From: an uncultured Prevotella sp.
GTDB lineage: Bacteria; Bacteroidota; Bacteroidia; Bacteroidales; Bacteroidaceae
DNA length: 43,640 nt
Direction of reading: 5' to 3'
Assembly: GCA_905236165.1 (NCBI GenBank)
Contig: CAJOOC010000100.1
Location: 1 to 43,640, forward strand
The position numbers were made by a program, and so were the translations under genes. This document shows, piece by piece, positions 16,922 through 24,182 of this stretch. The first letter of the stretch is position 1. The number at the start of each line of letters is the position of its first letter. The notes under the pieces are model-generated. The model did no database searches. It was not told where the DNA came from and worked only from the letters and a program-made list of their open reading frames with translations.

Positions 16922-18463
16922 ATGACATTAAAAAGATATAAGTACATCATTATCGCGTTGCTCTTCCTCATAGGAGCAGCGCCCAGCCTGACGCAACGCA
17001 TCGTGGCCGCCGTAAGCATGATGCCAGTAAATAACGAAGTAGTTCCTCCTGCCGCCAACGAAGTGGCCGAAGAAGAGGAGGAAGAAGACGAAGAAGGGGA
17101 AGAGGACGAGGACGAAGAAGACGAGGAAGGCGAAGAGGGAGACGACGAAGACGTAGAAGGAGAAGAGGATGAGGCTGAAAACGACACCATCCCTCTCGGC
17201 ATAGACGAAGAGTCGGAAATCCTCATCAAGGACGAGAGTGGCCGCGAAGAGGTCATAGAGATTCCCGAAGGCCTTATTATTGACGACGAGCAGCCCGACG
17301 ACTATACCACCACCGAATACCTCACCACCGACTCGGCATGCACCATGATGAGCGTAAGCCCCGTCTATGAACAGGAGGTATATGTTGACCGCCTGCGCCG
17401 CATGCCTACATCGATAGAGATGCCCTGGAACGAGGTGGTGCAGAAATTCATCGACCGCTATGCAGGACGCCTGCGCCGTACCGTCAGCATCATGCTCGGA
17501 AAGTCGAACTTCTACATGCCTACCTTCGAGGAGGCGCTCGAAGTATACGGTCTGCCGCTGGAACTGCGCTACCTGCCCGTCATAGAGTCGGCCCTCAACC
17601 CCAATGCCGTCAGCAGCGTGGGGGCAGGAGGCCTGTGGCAGTTCATGGTGTCAACGGGCAAGAGATACGGCCTCAAGGTCAACACCCTCATCGATGAGCG
17701 CCGCGACCTGGTGAAGGCATCCTACGCCGCAGCACACTATCTCAGCGACCTCTATGACATCTTCGGCGACTGGAACCTTGTCATCGCTGCCTACAACTGC
17801 GGCCCGGGTAACATCCAGAAGGCCATCCAAAGGGCCGGCGGTGTGAAGGACTACTGGCAGATATACCCCTACCTGCCAGCCGAGACGCGAGGCTACGTGC
17901 CCGCATTCATAGCGGCAAACTACATCATGACATATTATTGCGAACACAATATATGCCCAATGGATGCCACCCTGCCCGAGAATACCGACACCATCATGCT
18001 CTTCCGCAACGTGCACTTCGAGCAGGTGGCCAACGTCATAGGAATAGACATCGAGAAACTGCGAATGCTCAATCCGCAGTACCGTCGCGACATCGTGACA
18101 GGATACGTGGAGCCTACCGACCTGCGTCTGCCAAAGGAATACATCTCCAAATATATCGAGATGGAAGACTCCATCATGGCCTACAACGTCGATGAGCTCA
18201 TGAAGCGCGACATGGTGGAGGTAAACAAGGCACCCGTCTATAAGCCCAAGCGCATCACCTACTCCTCAAAGCGCAAGAAAGCCCTGAGGTCGAAGAAGGC
18301 AAAGCGCTCAAAGGGCAAGAAAGTGACGAAGGGCTCCAAGAAGAAAAAGAAGTCATCAGTATCGCGCAAGAAGACCACCAAGAAGATGTCTTCGGCAAAG
18401 AAGAAGCCCTCAAAGAAAAAGAAGTCTACGGCCAGGAAGAAATCTTCAAGGCGCAGACGCTAA
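16922..18463 (+). CDS. Membrane-bound lytic transglycosylase, MltD-like
   Basis: It cleaves the MurNAc-GlcNAc bond of peptidoglycan with anhydro-ring formation. The N-terminus has a hydrophobic signal/anchor (about 8-25). Residues 42-85 are almost pure Glu/Asp/Gly. The SLT domain spans about 205-320: the catalytic Glu222 lies in PVIESALNPNA, followed by GAGGLWQFM, the AAHYL segment and IAAYNCGPGN. A LysM-like segment (FRNVHFEQVANVIG...LRMLNPQYR) follows, and the last 80 residues are extremely Lys/Arg/Ser-rich. The acidic start and basic end are unusual for the family; electrostatic contact with the cell wall or self-pairing is possible but inferred. Length is 513 residues. Confidence 0.9.
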   Translation: MTLKRYKYIIIALLFLIGAAPSLTQRIVAAVSMMPVNNEVVPPAANEVAEEEEEEDEEGEEDEDEEDEEGEEGDDEDVEGEEDEAENDTIPLGIDEESEILIKDESGREEVIEIPEGLIIDDEQPDDYTTTEYLTTDSACTMMSVSPVYEQEVYVDRLRRMPTSIEMPWNEVVQKFIDRYAGRLRRTVSIMLGKSNFYMPTFEEALEVYGLPLELRYLPVIESALNPNAVSSVGAGGLWQFMVSTGKRYGLKVNTLIDERRDLVKASYAAAHYLSDLYDIFGDWNLVIAAYNCGPGNIQKAIQRAGGVKDYWQIYPYLPAETRGYVPAFIAANYIMTYYCEHNICPMDATLPENTDTIMLFRNVHFEQVANVIGIDIEKLRMLNPQYRRDIVTGYVEPTDLRLPKEYISKYIEMEDSIMAYNVDELMKRDMVEVNKAPVYKPKRITYSSKRKKALRSKKAKRSKGKKVTKGSKKKKKSSVSRKKTTKKMSSAKKKPSKKKKSTARKKSSRRRR

Positions 18464-18571
18464 GCCTCTCAGCGCGGGCATTGAGCCCCGCTGAACAGGC
18501 GCCAAGCCTCGTGTCGCTGACGCTGATTACCAACGACCATTACTACGAACCTACCTACTGACCAATGAAAT

Positions 18572-20815
18572 ATGGAAGAACGAAAGCTTATCGATGAAGC
18601 CTTTTCCGAACTTCTGAAACACTATCTCAGCTCCAACCACCGCAAGAAGGTGGATGTGATACAGAAGGCGTTCAACTTCGCCATGCGGGCACATGAGAAT
18701 GACCATCGTGCGTCCGGGGAGCACTATATGATACATCCCATTGCCGTTGCCACCATCGTGTCAAAGGAAATGGGACTGGGAAGCACCAGCATCTGTGCGG
18801 CATTGCTCCATGATGTCATCGACGGCACCGACTATACCATCGACGACATCAACAACATCTTCGGACCGAAGATAGCACAGATCGTAGAGGGGCTGACGAA
18901 GATAGCTGGCGGCATCTTCGGCGACAAGGCATCCGAACAGGCCGACAACTTCAAGAAGCTCCTCCTCACCATGAGCGAGGACATACGCGTCATCCTAATC
19001 AAGATATGCGACCGTCTTGACAACATGCGCCACCTGGAGCGGCAGGACAAGGAGAAGCAGAACAAAATAGCGGGCGAGACACTATACATCTACGCTCCCT
19101 TAGCCAACCGACTGGGACTCAACGCCATAAAGACGGAGCTTGAAGACCTTTCCTTCAAGCATGAACATCCACAGGAATATGCCGAGATAGAGCAGAGCCT
19201 TGCATATACCAAGGAACGCCTGGGAGAGCTCTTCGACAACTTTACCGCACCCATCAAAGCCGTGCTCGACAGCATGGGAATACGCTATACCATCAAGGCG
19301 CGCGTAAAGTCACCTTACTCCATTTGGAATAAGATGCAGAAGAAGCACGTCTCCTTCGATGAGATATACGACATCCTCGCCGTTCGCATCATCTTCACTC
19401 CCCTATCGCAACAGGAGGAGGTCAACGAATGCTTCAACATCTACGTGGCATTGACCAAACTCTACAAGTCACACCCCGACCGCCTGCGCGACTGGCTCTC
19501 ACAGCCAAAGGCCAACGGCTATCAGGCCCTCCACGTGACCCTGATGAGTGCGCAGGGACAGTGGATAGAGGTGCAGATACGCTCAAAGCGGATGGACGAC
19601 ATCGCCGAGCAGGGCTTTGCCGCACATTGGAAGTACAAGTCGGATGAAGACCCCATGAACACGGAGCGTGTCGTGGAGGACGAGCTGAACGGATGGCTGC
19701 AGACCATCAAGGAGATTCTCGACGACCCGCAGCCTGATGCGATGGACTTCCTCGATGCCATAAAGCTCAACCTCTTCGCCTCAGAGATATTCGTCTTCTC
19801 GCCAAAGGGCGACATCATCACGATGCCGACGGGATGTACGGCACTCGACTATGCCTTCCAGATACACACCTTCCTCGGTACACATTGCATCGGGGCAAAG
19901 GTAAACCACAAACTCGTGCCGCTGTCCCACACACTGCGTGGCGGCGACCAGGTGGAGATTATCACGTCCTCCTCGCAGCATGTGAAGCCCGAATGGATAA
20001 ACTTCGTCACGACGGCCAAGGCACGCAACAAGATACAGGCCCTACTGCGAAAGCAGCAGCGCGCATTGGTGAAGGAAGGAGAGGAGAAACTCACGGAATG
20101 GCTCAGCCAGAACGGCCTCAGCCTCACCACCTCTACCCTCGACAGAATCAGCGAGACCCACAACGAGAAGAACCACGACAAGATTCTTGCCGCCATAGCC
20201 CAGGGCGACATCACCCTTGGCGAGAAAGAGCTCAATGCCGTCCTCTACGGCACGAAGGCAGCCAAGAAGACACGCTCCCAGGGCTGGCGAAGGTACATAC
20301 CGTTCATCAAGCCCAAGGTCAAGGAGGTCGTACGTAATAAGTACATCACCATCGGCAAGGACTTTGACAAGACGCAGACAATCGTCATTACCGAAGACAA
20401 CATCCAGCACTATATCCTGCCCGACTGCTGCCAGCCCATTCCGGGCGACAATATCCTGGCATACATCAACAAGAAGAACCAGATAGAGATACACCGGCGC
20501 TCATGCAAGGAGGCTCAGAGGCTACAGTCTTCCTTCGGCTCAAACATCCTCGAGGCGCAATGGAACATGCGCGGAGAGATGGTATTCAATGCCACCATCA
20601 CCACAAGGGGCATCGACAGAAAGGGGATGCTCAAGGACGTGACGACGCTCCTGGCCGACATCTTCGACATCGACATCCACCGGCTCTCTACGCTATCCGA
20701 CGACGGCATCTTCAACTGCGAGATAGAATTCAAGGTGAAGAACAACAAGATCCTCGAGATTGTAGCGGATAAACTCCTGCAGATAGACGGCATGCAGTCG
20801 GTACACAGAATATAG
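18572..20815 (+). CDS. RelA/SpoT-family (p)ppGpp synthetase, hydrolase motif degenerate
   Basis: A long RelA/SpoT homologue of 747 residues: HD domain (about 30-180), synthetase domain (about 240-355), TGS (about 405-465), a helical and Cys-containing region with DCCQPIPGD, and a C-terminal ACT domain (about 665-747). The synthetase appears intact: Asp267 in YDILAVR, Tyr317 in NGYQALH and Glu333 in VEVQIRS. In the HD domain the usual HDxxEDT reads HDVIDGT (80-86), so the Glu-Asp pair is Asp84-Gly85, and DRLHNMRT reads DRLDNMRH. Hydrolysis is therefore probably weak or lost. A second, complementary paralogue lies at 37424-39325. The 108 bp upstream hold no clear promoter. Confidence 0.95.
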   Translation: MEERKLIDEAFSELLKHYLSSNHRKKVDVIQKAFNFAMRAHENDHRASGEHYMIHPIAVATIVSKEMGLGSTSICAALLHDVIDGTDYTIDDINNIFGPKIAQIVEGLTKIAGGIFGDKASEQADNFKKLLLTMSEDIRVILIKICDRLDNMRHLERQDKEKQNKIAGETLYIYAPLANRLGLNAIKTELEDLSFKHEHPQEYAEIEQSLAYTKERLGELFDNFTAPIKAVLDSMGIRYTIKARVKSPYSIWNKMQKKHVSFDEIYDILAVRIIFTPLSQQEEVNECFNIYVALTKLYKSHPDRLRDWLSQPKANGYQALHVTLMSAQGQWIEVQIRSKRMDDIAEQGFAAHWKYKSDEDPMNTERVVEDELNGWLQTIKEILDDPQPDAMDFLDAIKLNLFASEIFVFSPKGDIITMPTGCTALDYAFQIHTFLGTHCIGAKVNHKLVPLSHTLRGGDQVEIITSSSQHVKPEWINFVTTAKARNKIQALLRKQQRALVKEGEEKLTEWLSQNGLSLTTSTLDRISETHNEKNHDKILAAIAQGDITLGEKELNAVLYGTKAAKKTRSQGWRRYIPFIKPKVKEVVRNKYITIGKDFDKTQTIVITEDNIQHYILPDCCQPIPGDNILAYINKKNQIEIHRRSCKEAQRLQSSFGSNILEAQWNMRGEMVFNATITTRGIDRKGMLKDVTTLLADIFDIDIHRLSTLSDDGIFNCEIEFKVKNNKILEIVADKLLQIDGMQSVHRI

Positions 20816-20822
20816 GTCGAAT

Positions 20823-20864
20823 TAACAAATTAACTAATTAACAAATTAACAAATTAACAAAACT
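20823..20864. repeat. AAATTAAC tandem repeat
   Basis: About five copies of an 8-bp A/T-rich unit (AAATTAAC, with variants) lie between the RelA/SpoT and pectinesterase genes. The stretch is nearly free of G and C and sits directly before the pectinesterase start, so it could act as an unstructured leader or a slippage site. No -7 box is visible. Confidence 0.6.
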
Positions 20865-20879
20865 AACTATACTCAAACA

Positions 20880-21872
20880 ATGAAAAGACTATTTCTCTCT
20901 CTTATTGCGGTTGCTGCAACGTTTACTGCAGCTTTCGCAGGAGCAGCAAACCAAAAAGACTGGGACAATCCCGACACTATCGTTGTAGCACGTGACGGAA
21001 CGGGGCAGTTCCGCAACATCAACGAGGCCATCGACGTTTGCCGCGCCTTCATGGAATACCACAAGGTGATATACGTGAAGAAAGGCACCTACAAGGAGAA
21101 GCTCGTCATCCCCTCTTCGCTCACCAACATCGAGATATGCGGCGAAGACCGCGACAACACCATCATCACCTATGATGACCACGCGAACATCACCTCCGAC
21201 CTGCTGCCTAACAACCACAAGCTCGGCACCTTTGCCACATACACCTTGAAGATAGAGGGCAACAATATCACCCTGAAGAACCTCACCGTCGAGAATAACG
21301 CCCCGCGTCTCGGACAGGCAGTGACCCTGCATACCGAGGGCGACAAGCTCACCTTCATCAACTGCCGCTTCCTGGGCGATCAGGATACCGTTTATACAGG
21401 TCTGGAGAATACGCGCCTCTATTTCAAGGACTGCTACATAGAGGGCACCACCGACTTCATCTTCGGACCGTCGATAGCATGGTTCGAAGGCTGCACCATA
21501 AAGAGCAAGGTGAACTCTTACGTCACCGCCGCCTCTACGCCGCAGGGACAGAAGTACGGTTACATCTTCAACAAATGCCGACTCATCAGCGACGAAGGCG
21601 CAGACAAATGCTATCTCGGACGCCCCTGGCGCCCATACGCCTACACACTCTTCATGAACTGCGAGCTGGGCAGGCATATCCGTCCTGAGGGCTGGCACAA
21701 CTGGGGCAGGCAGAGCAACGAAGAGACGGCACGCTACCTTGAATACAACAACAGCGGCCCAGGCGCAGCCACCACAGACAGGGCACCATGGACAAAGCAG
21801 CTCACCAAGAAAGAGGCAGCAAAGATAACCCCAGCAGAAGTCTTCAGCATCAACACCACCTGGGAACCATAA
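20880..21872 (+). CDS. Secreted pectinesterase (CE8)
   Basis: It removes methyl esters from homogalacturonan, preparing pectin for lyases. A signal peptide (about 1-20, ending AAFAGA) leads to a right-handed beta-helix enzyme of 330 residues. Active-site landmarks of carbohydrate esterase family 8 are all present: Gln in GQAVTLH, Gln168-Asp169 in GDQDTVY (general acid), Asp192 in TTDFIFG (nucleophile) and Arg in YLGRPWRPYA. It stands alone: no SusC/SusD pair, lyase or regulator is next to it, so it is not part of a visible utilisation locus. Pectin use suggests a gut or rumen habitat with plant material. Confidence 0.93.
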   Translation: MKRLFLSLIAVAATFTAAFAGAANQKDWDNPDTIVVARDGTGQFRNINEAIDVCRAFMEYHKVIYVKKGTYKEKLVIPSSLTNIEICGEDRDNTIITYDDHANITSDLLPNNHKLGTFATYTLKIEGNNITLKNLTVENNAPRLGQAVTLHTEGDKLTFINCRFLGDQDTVYTGLENTRLYFKDCYIEGTTDFIFGPSIAWFEGCTIKSKVNSYVTAASTPQGQKYGYIFNKCRLISDEGADKCYLGRPWRPYAYTLFMNCELGRHIRPEGWHNWGRQSNEETARYLEYNNSGPGAATTDRAPWTKQLTKKEAAKITPAEVFSINTTWEP

Positions 21873-22272
21873 GTTTTATATTAACAAAGGGGACGTGGGC
21901 GTCCCGCCCGCGACAATCCCTCCCCTTGGGGAGGGGCGGGGTGGGGCTGTACGAATCGGAAATCAGCGAAAAAACTGCTCCTGTTTAACTTTCGTCCACG
22001 TGGAATTTTAACACTTCGCGCCATCGATGCACCCTGCGCTGACGAGGCAGGTTTTTCAGGCACCAAACGACCGCTGATGAACGCTTTATTGACCATGTAT
22101 AACCGCCTGAAAGTTAGTCAATTAAACTACGAAAAACTTACTTTAGAACTACTTGATACTGAGGTTGTTACGTAGAAGGGCTTATGAGTAGTCAGAGGAG
22201 GCTTATTAGAGAGAGTGCCGAAATCCCGTTAACAATACGAAAGACATTTTAATGATTGAGGAGGGCGCAAAA
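21873..22272. other. Gene-free stretch with a hairpin, a CACGTG palindrome and one micro-ORF
   Basis: Four hundred bases follow the pectinesterase with no conventional gene. A G/C-rich hairpin (about 21918-21937, CCCCTCCCC/GGGGAGGGG, two-base loop) is a possible terminator, though without a T run. At 21995-22004 lies the perfect 10-bp palindrome TCCACGTGGA. A 26-codon frame (22095-22175, starting MYNRLKVSQLNYEK) is A/T-rich and unrelated in composition to its surroundings; it may be chance or a gene remnant. Nothing else is visible up to 22272. Confidence 0.5.
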
Positions 22273-22299
22273 AGGGCCAAAGGGCCAAAGGGCCAAATT
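22273..22299 (+). repeat. Left arm of a 27-bp perfect inverted repeat
   Basis: Three units of AGGGCCAA-type sequence end in ATT. The exact reverse complement occurs at 22660-22686, where the array continues with one more unit to 22694. The arms enclose copy 2 of the composite repeat. Confidence 0.8.
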
Positions 22300-22394
22300 A
22301 CAAATTGGAAATTGGGAATTACAAATTGGAAAATATAAATATATAGAATAGTATTCTCGCGCGTACATTATTGTATAGAAATTATAATTAATTC

Positions 22395-22619
22395 AAGTTT
22401 CGGAAGTTGATAAAACGGCCTGAAAGGCCAACAGCTTATAGCCCAGGGCAGCGCCCTGGGTATGAAAGTGAGCATATAACGCGCCCTGTAAGGGCAGCAG
22501 AATGACATGAATGAAATGCTTTTGCCCCTTCAGGGCGCAACATACGAACCACCTCAAAACCCAAGGCGATGCCTTGGGCTATAAGCAGGTTGCCCTTTCA
22601 GGGCGCACTTCCGAAACTT
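22395..22619 (+). repeat. Composite palindromic repeat, copy 2
   Basis: This is the uninterrupted copy of the element at 14026-14297. Its terminal inverted repeat is AAGTTTCGGAAGT (22395-22407) with a perfect complement at 22607-22619; compared with copy 1 one base differs in each arm and the two changes compensate. Internal hairpins are the same set (CCCAGGGC/GCCCTGGG, CCAAGGC/GCCTTGG, GCCCT/AGGGC). Just outside, TAATTC and CAATTA extend the symmetry imperfectly. Confidence 0.85.
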
Positions 22620-22659
22620 CAATTATTAATATAACCTCCCCGATACACTCAAAAATACC

Positions 22660-22694
22660 AATTTGGCCCTTTGGCCCTTTGGCCCTTTGGCCCT
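22660..22694 (-). repeat. Right arm of the 27-bp inverted repeat (GGCCCTTT array)
   Basis: Four tandem units of TTTGGCCC, of which the first 27 bases (22660-22686) are the exact reverse complement of 22273-22299. A single-stranded transcript could form a long stem closing over copy 2. Confidence 0.8.
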
Positions 22695-22714
22695 AAAAAA
22701 ATGCAAGCACTTTT

Positions 22715-22746
22715 CTTGCATATCTCAAAACTTAATCGTATCTTTG
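22715..22746 (+). promoter_or_regulatory. Promoter with extended CTTGCATAT -33 region
   Basis: CTTG (22715-22718), 20 nt, then TATCTTTG (22739-22746) followed by CAG. The whole segment is strikingly similar to that at 43482-43513 and shares its -33 context with the tRNA promoter. It drives a leader of about 160 nt that ends at the PepSY-like gene and contains a 26-codon micro-ORF. Confidence 0.75.
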
Positions 22747-22771
22747 CAGAAAATATCACATACCTAAACAG

Positions 22772-22852
22772 ATGGCGAAAACTGCACTGGCACATAACAC
22801 ACTGAGGCACAAGAGGGTAGCACCCCTACCCTATTTCTACATCATCTTATAG
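22772..22852 (+). CDS. 26-codon micro-ORF in the leader (tentative)
   Basis: ATG 22772 is the first start after the promoter at 22715-22746, about 25 nt downstream of the -7 box, and the frame runs 26 codons to TAG 22850-22852. The peptide begins MAKTALAHNTLRHKR and ends with an aromatic, hydrophobic tail (PLPYFYIIL). It has a basic middle and no signal peptide. It could be a leader peptide or small protein; it could also be chance. Confidence 0.3.
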   Translation: MAKTALAHNTLRHKRVAPLPYFYIIL

Positions 22853-22881
22853 AGCAACTACCTCATGTGGCAGATACACAA

Positions 22882-22900
22882 CCGGCAGGTTGAGTGCTGG
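22882..22900 (+). promoter_or_regulatory. Leader hairpin 17 nt before the PepSY-like gene
   Basis: CCGGCA (22882-22887) pairs with TGCTGG (22895-22900), one G-U pair, 7-nt loop. It ends 17 nt before ATG 22918 with an A/T-rich spacer, the same geometry as the leaders of lon and parB. Confidence 0.4.
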
Positions 22901-22917
22901 ATGTTTCACAAATAAAT

Positions 22918-23355
22918 ATGACAACGATGAAAAAGCTTCTTTCTATTCTGGCAGTCCTCGTGCTGACCATGAGTATGGCTGTGATGGCCGACAATGACAG
23001 AGTGATAACATTTGACAAGCTGCCTCAGGCTGCCCAGACGCTCCTGAAGGCTAACTTTGCCAACAAGGTTCCGGTGGCGGTTACCGCTGACAGAGACGAC
23101 TACATGGTGATATATCAGTCAGGCGAGAAGGTGGAGTTCGACAAGAAAGGCAACTGGAAGGAACTCAACTGTAAGACCTCTTCCGTTCCTGCCGCCCTCA
23201 TCCCTGCCCAGATTACGAACCACGTGAATGCCACCTTCCCCGGTGCTACCATTGTCAAGATTGAGCGTGACCGCCGAGGTTATGAGGTGAAACTCAACAA
23301 TGGAATGGACATAGAGTACAACAAACAGTTCAAGGTAACAGAAATTGGTGATTAA
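22918..23355 (+). CDS. PepSY-like periplasmic protein
   Basis: A small secreted protein of about 145 residues. A signal peptide (MKKLLSILAVLVLTMSMAVMA, from ATG 22927) is followed by two similar halves, each with a helix and a short sheet. The first half carries FDKLPQAAQTLLKANF and VEFDKKGNWKEL; the second carries ALIPAQITNHVNATFPG and IEYNKQFKVTEI. This tandem layout is that of the PepSY-like (BLIP-like) family frequent in Bacteroidetes. Such proteins are thought to bind or inhibit periplasmic partners; the partner here is unknown. ATG 22918 adds three residues and may be the actual start. The next gene, a VanX-type peptidase, begins 17 bp after the stop. Confidence 0.85.
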   Translation: MTTMKKLLSILAVLVLTMSMAVMADNDRVITFDKLPQAAQTLLKANFANKVPVAVTADRDDYMVIYQSGEKVEFDKKGNWKELNCKTSSVPAALIPAQITNHVNATFPGATIVKIERDRRGYEVKLNNGMDIEYNKQFKVTEIGD

Positions 23356-23372
23356 CTCCCAATAACAATCCC

Positions 23373-24182
23373 ATGAAACGATCTACGAAACTTTGGATAT
23401 TCGCCGCTATCCTCGCCGTTCTCTGTGGCACATACGTCATTACGACACATTGCTGCGAGGACAGCTGCAAGGACAGCTGCAAGACCGCCCTTCTCCCCAC
23501 CGACGACAGCAGCCAGTTCGTCACCCTCACCGACGCCGTGCCTGACGCTATCCTGGAGATACGCTATTTCAGCACCTATAACTTCGTTGGCGCGCGCATG
23601 GACGGCTATGAGGAGCCCACCGCCCTTCTCACCAGGGAAGCCGCAGCGGCCTTGAAGGACGTTAGCGACGAGGTGCGCTCAAAGGGCTACAGACTGAAGA
23701 TTTATGATGCCTACCGCCCCCAGCAGGCTGTGGACCATTTCGTGCGCTGGGCTGCCAACCTGCCCGACACGATGATGAAGCCGTATTTCTATCCAGACCT
23801 CGACAAGAGCGTGCTCTTCGAGCAAGGCTATATAGCCGCAAAGAGCGGACACACACGCGGCAGCACGGTTGACCTGACGCTCTTCGACATGAAGACGGAG
23901 AGGGAACTGGACATGGGCGGCACGTTCGACTGGTTCGGCCCGGAGAGCCATCCCGACTTCTGCGGCGACCCCGAGACGGGCACGTACACGGGCGACAACA
24001 GCAAGAGTCCCGCTCATCGCAGCATCACCGCGGAGCAGTTTGCCAACCGCATGATCCTGCGCAAAGCGATGCTCTCACACGGCTTCAAGCCTGTTGACAC
24101 AGAATGGTGGCACTTCACGCTGAAGGATGAGCCCTTCCCCGACCGCTACTTCACCTTCCCCGTAAAGCAACTGAAGAAATGA
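23373..24182 (+). CDS. D-alanyl-D-alanine dipeptidase, VanX-type (M15D)
   Basis: A zinc dipeptidase of the VanX/DdpX group that hydrolyses D-Ala-D-Ala. The N-terminal hydrophobic segment (about 7-24) sends it to the envelope, and a Cys-rich stretch (HCCEDSCKDSC) follows. The zinc site is complete: His160 and Asp167 in SGHTRGSTVD, and His247 in EWWHF with the catalytic base Glu244. In a Gram-negative the likely job is recovery of cell-wall D-Ala-D-Ala rather than vancomycin resistance; no vanH or vanA-like ligase is nearby. The stop overlaps the ATG of the next gene (ATGA), so the two are translated together. Confidence 0.92.
   Translation: MKRSTKLWIFAAILAVLCGTYVITTHCCEDSCKDSCKTALLPTDDSSQFVTLTDAVPDAILEIRYFSTYNFVGARMDGYEEPTALLTREAAAALKDVSDEVRSKGYRLKIYDAYRPQQAVDHFVRWAANLPDTMMKPYFYPDLDKSVLFEQGYIAAKSGHTRGSTVDLTLFDMKTERELDMGGTFDWFGPESHPDFCGDPETGTYTGDNSKSPAHRSITAEQFANRMILRKAMLSHGFKPVDTEWWHFTLKDEPFPDRYFTFPVKQLKK

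Noticed and set aside
16876..17256. Open frame on the minus strand with long Ser runs
   Set aside because: It is the antisense of the Glu/Asp-rich start of the transglycosylase (GAA/GAG/GAC read backwards gives Ser codons). It has no start context or family match.
20880..21872. Pectin utilisation locus
   Set aside because: Only a pectinesterase is present. There is no SusC/SusD pair, polysaccharide lyase, glycoside hydrolase or hybrid regulator in the neighbourhood.
21881..22096. 71-codon minus-strand open frame after the pectinesterase
   Set aside because: It crosses a G/C-rich hairpin and the CACGTG palindrome and yields a low-complexity Pro/Arg-rich peptide with no start signal.
22511..22696. 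61-codon open frame in the repeat region
   Set aside because: It is made of repeat copy 2 and the GGCCCTTT array; its sequence only reflects the palindromic DNA.
23373..24182. Vancomycin resistance cluster
   Set aside because: The VanX-type dipeptidase stands without vanH, vanA or vanRS, and such enzymes also serve normal D-Ala-D-Ala recovery.
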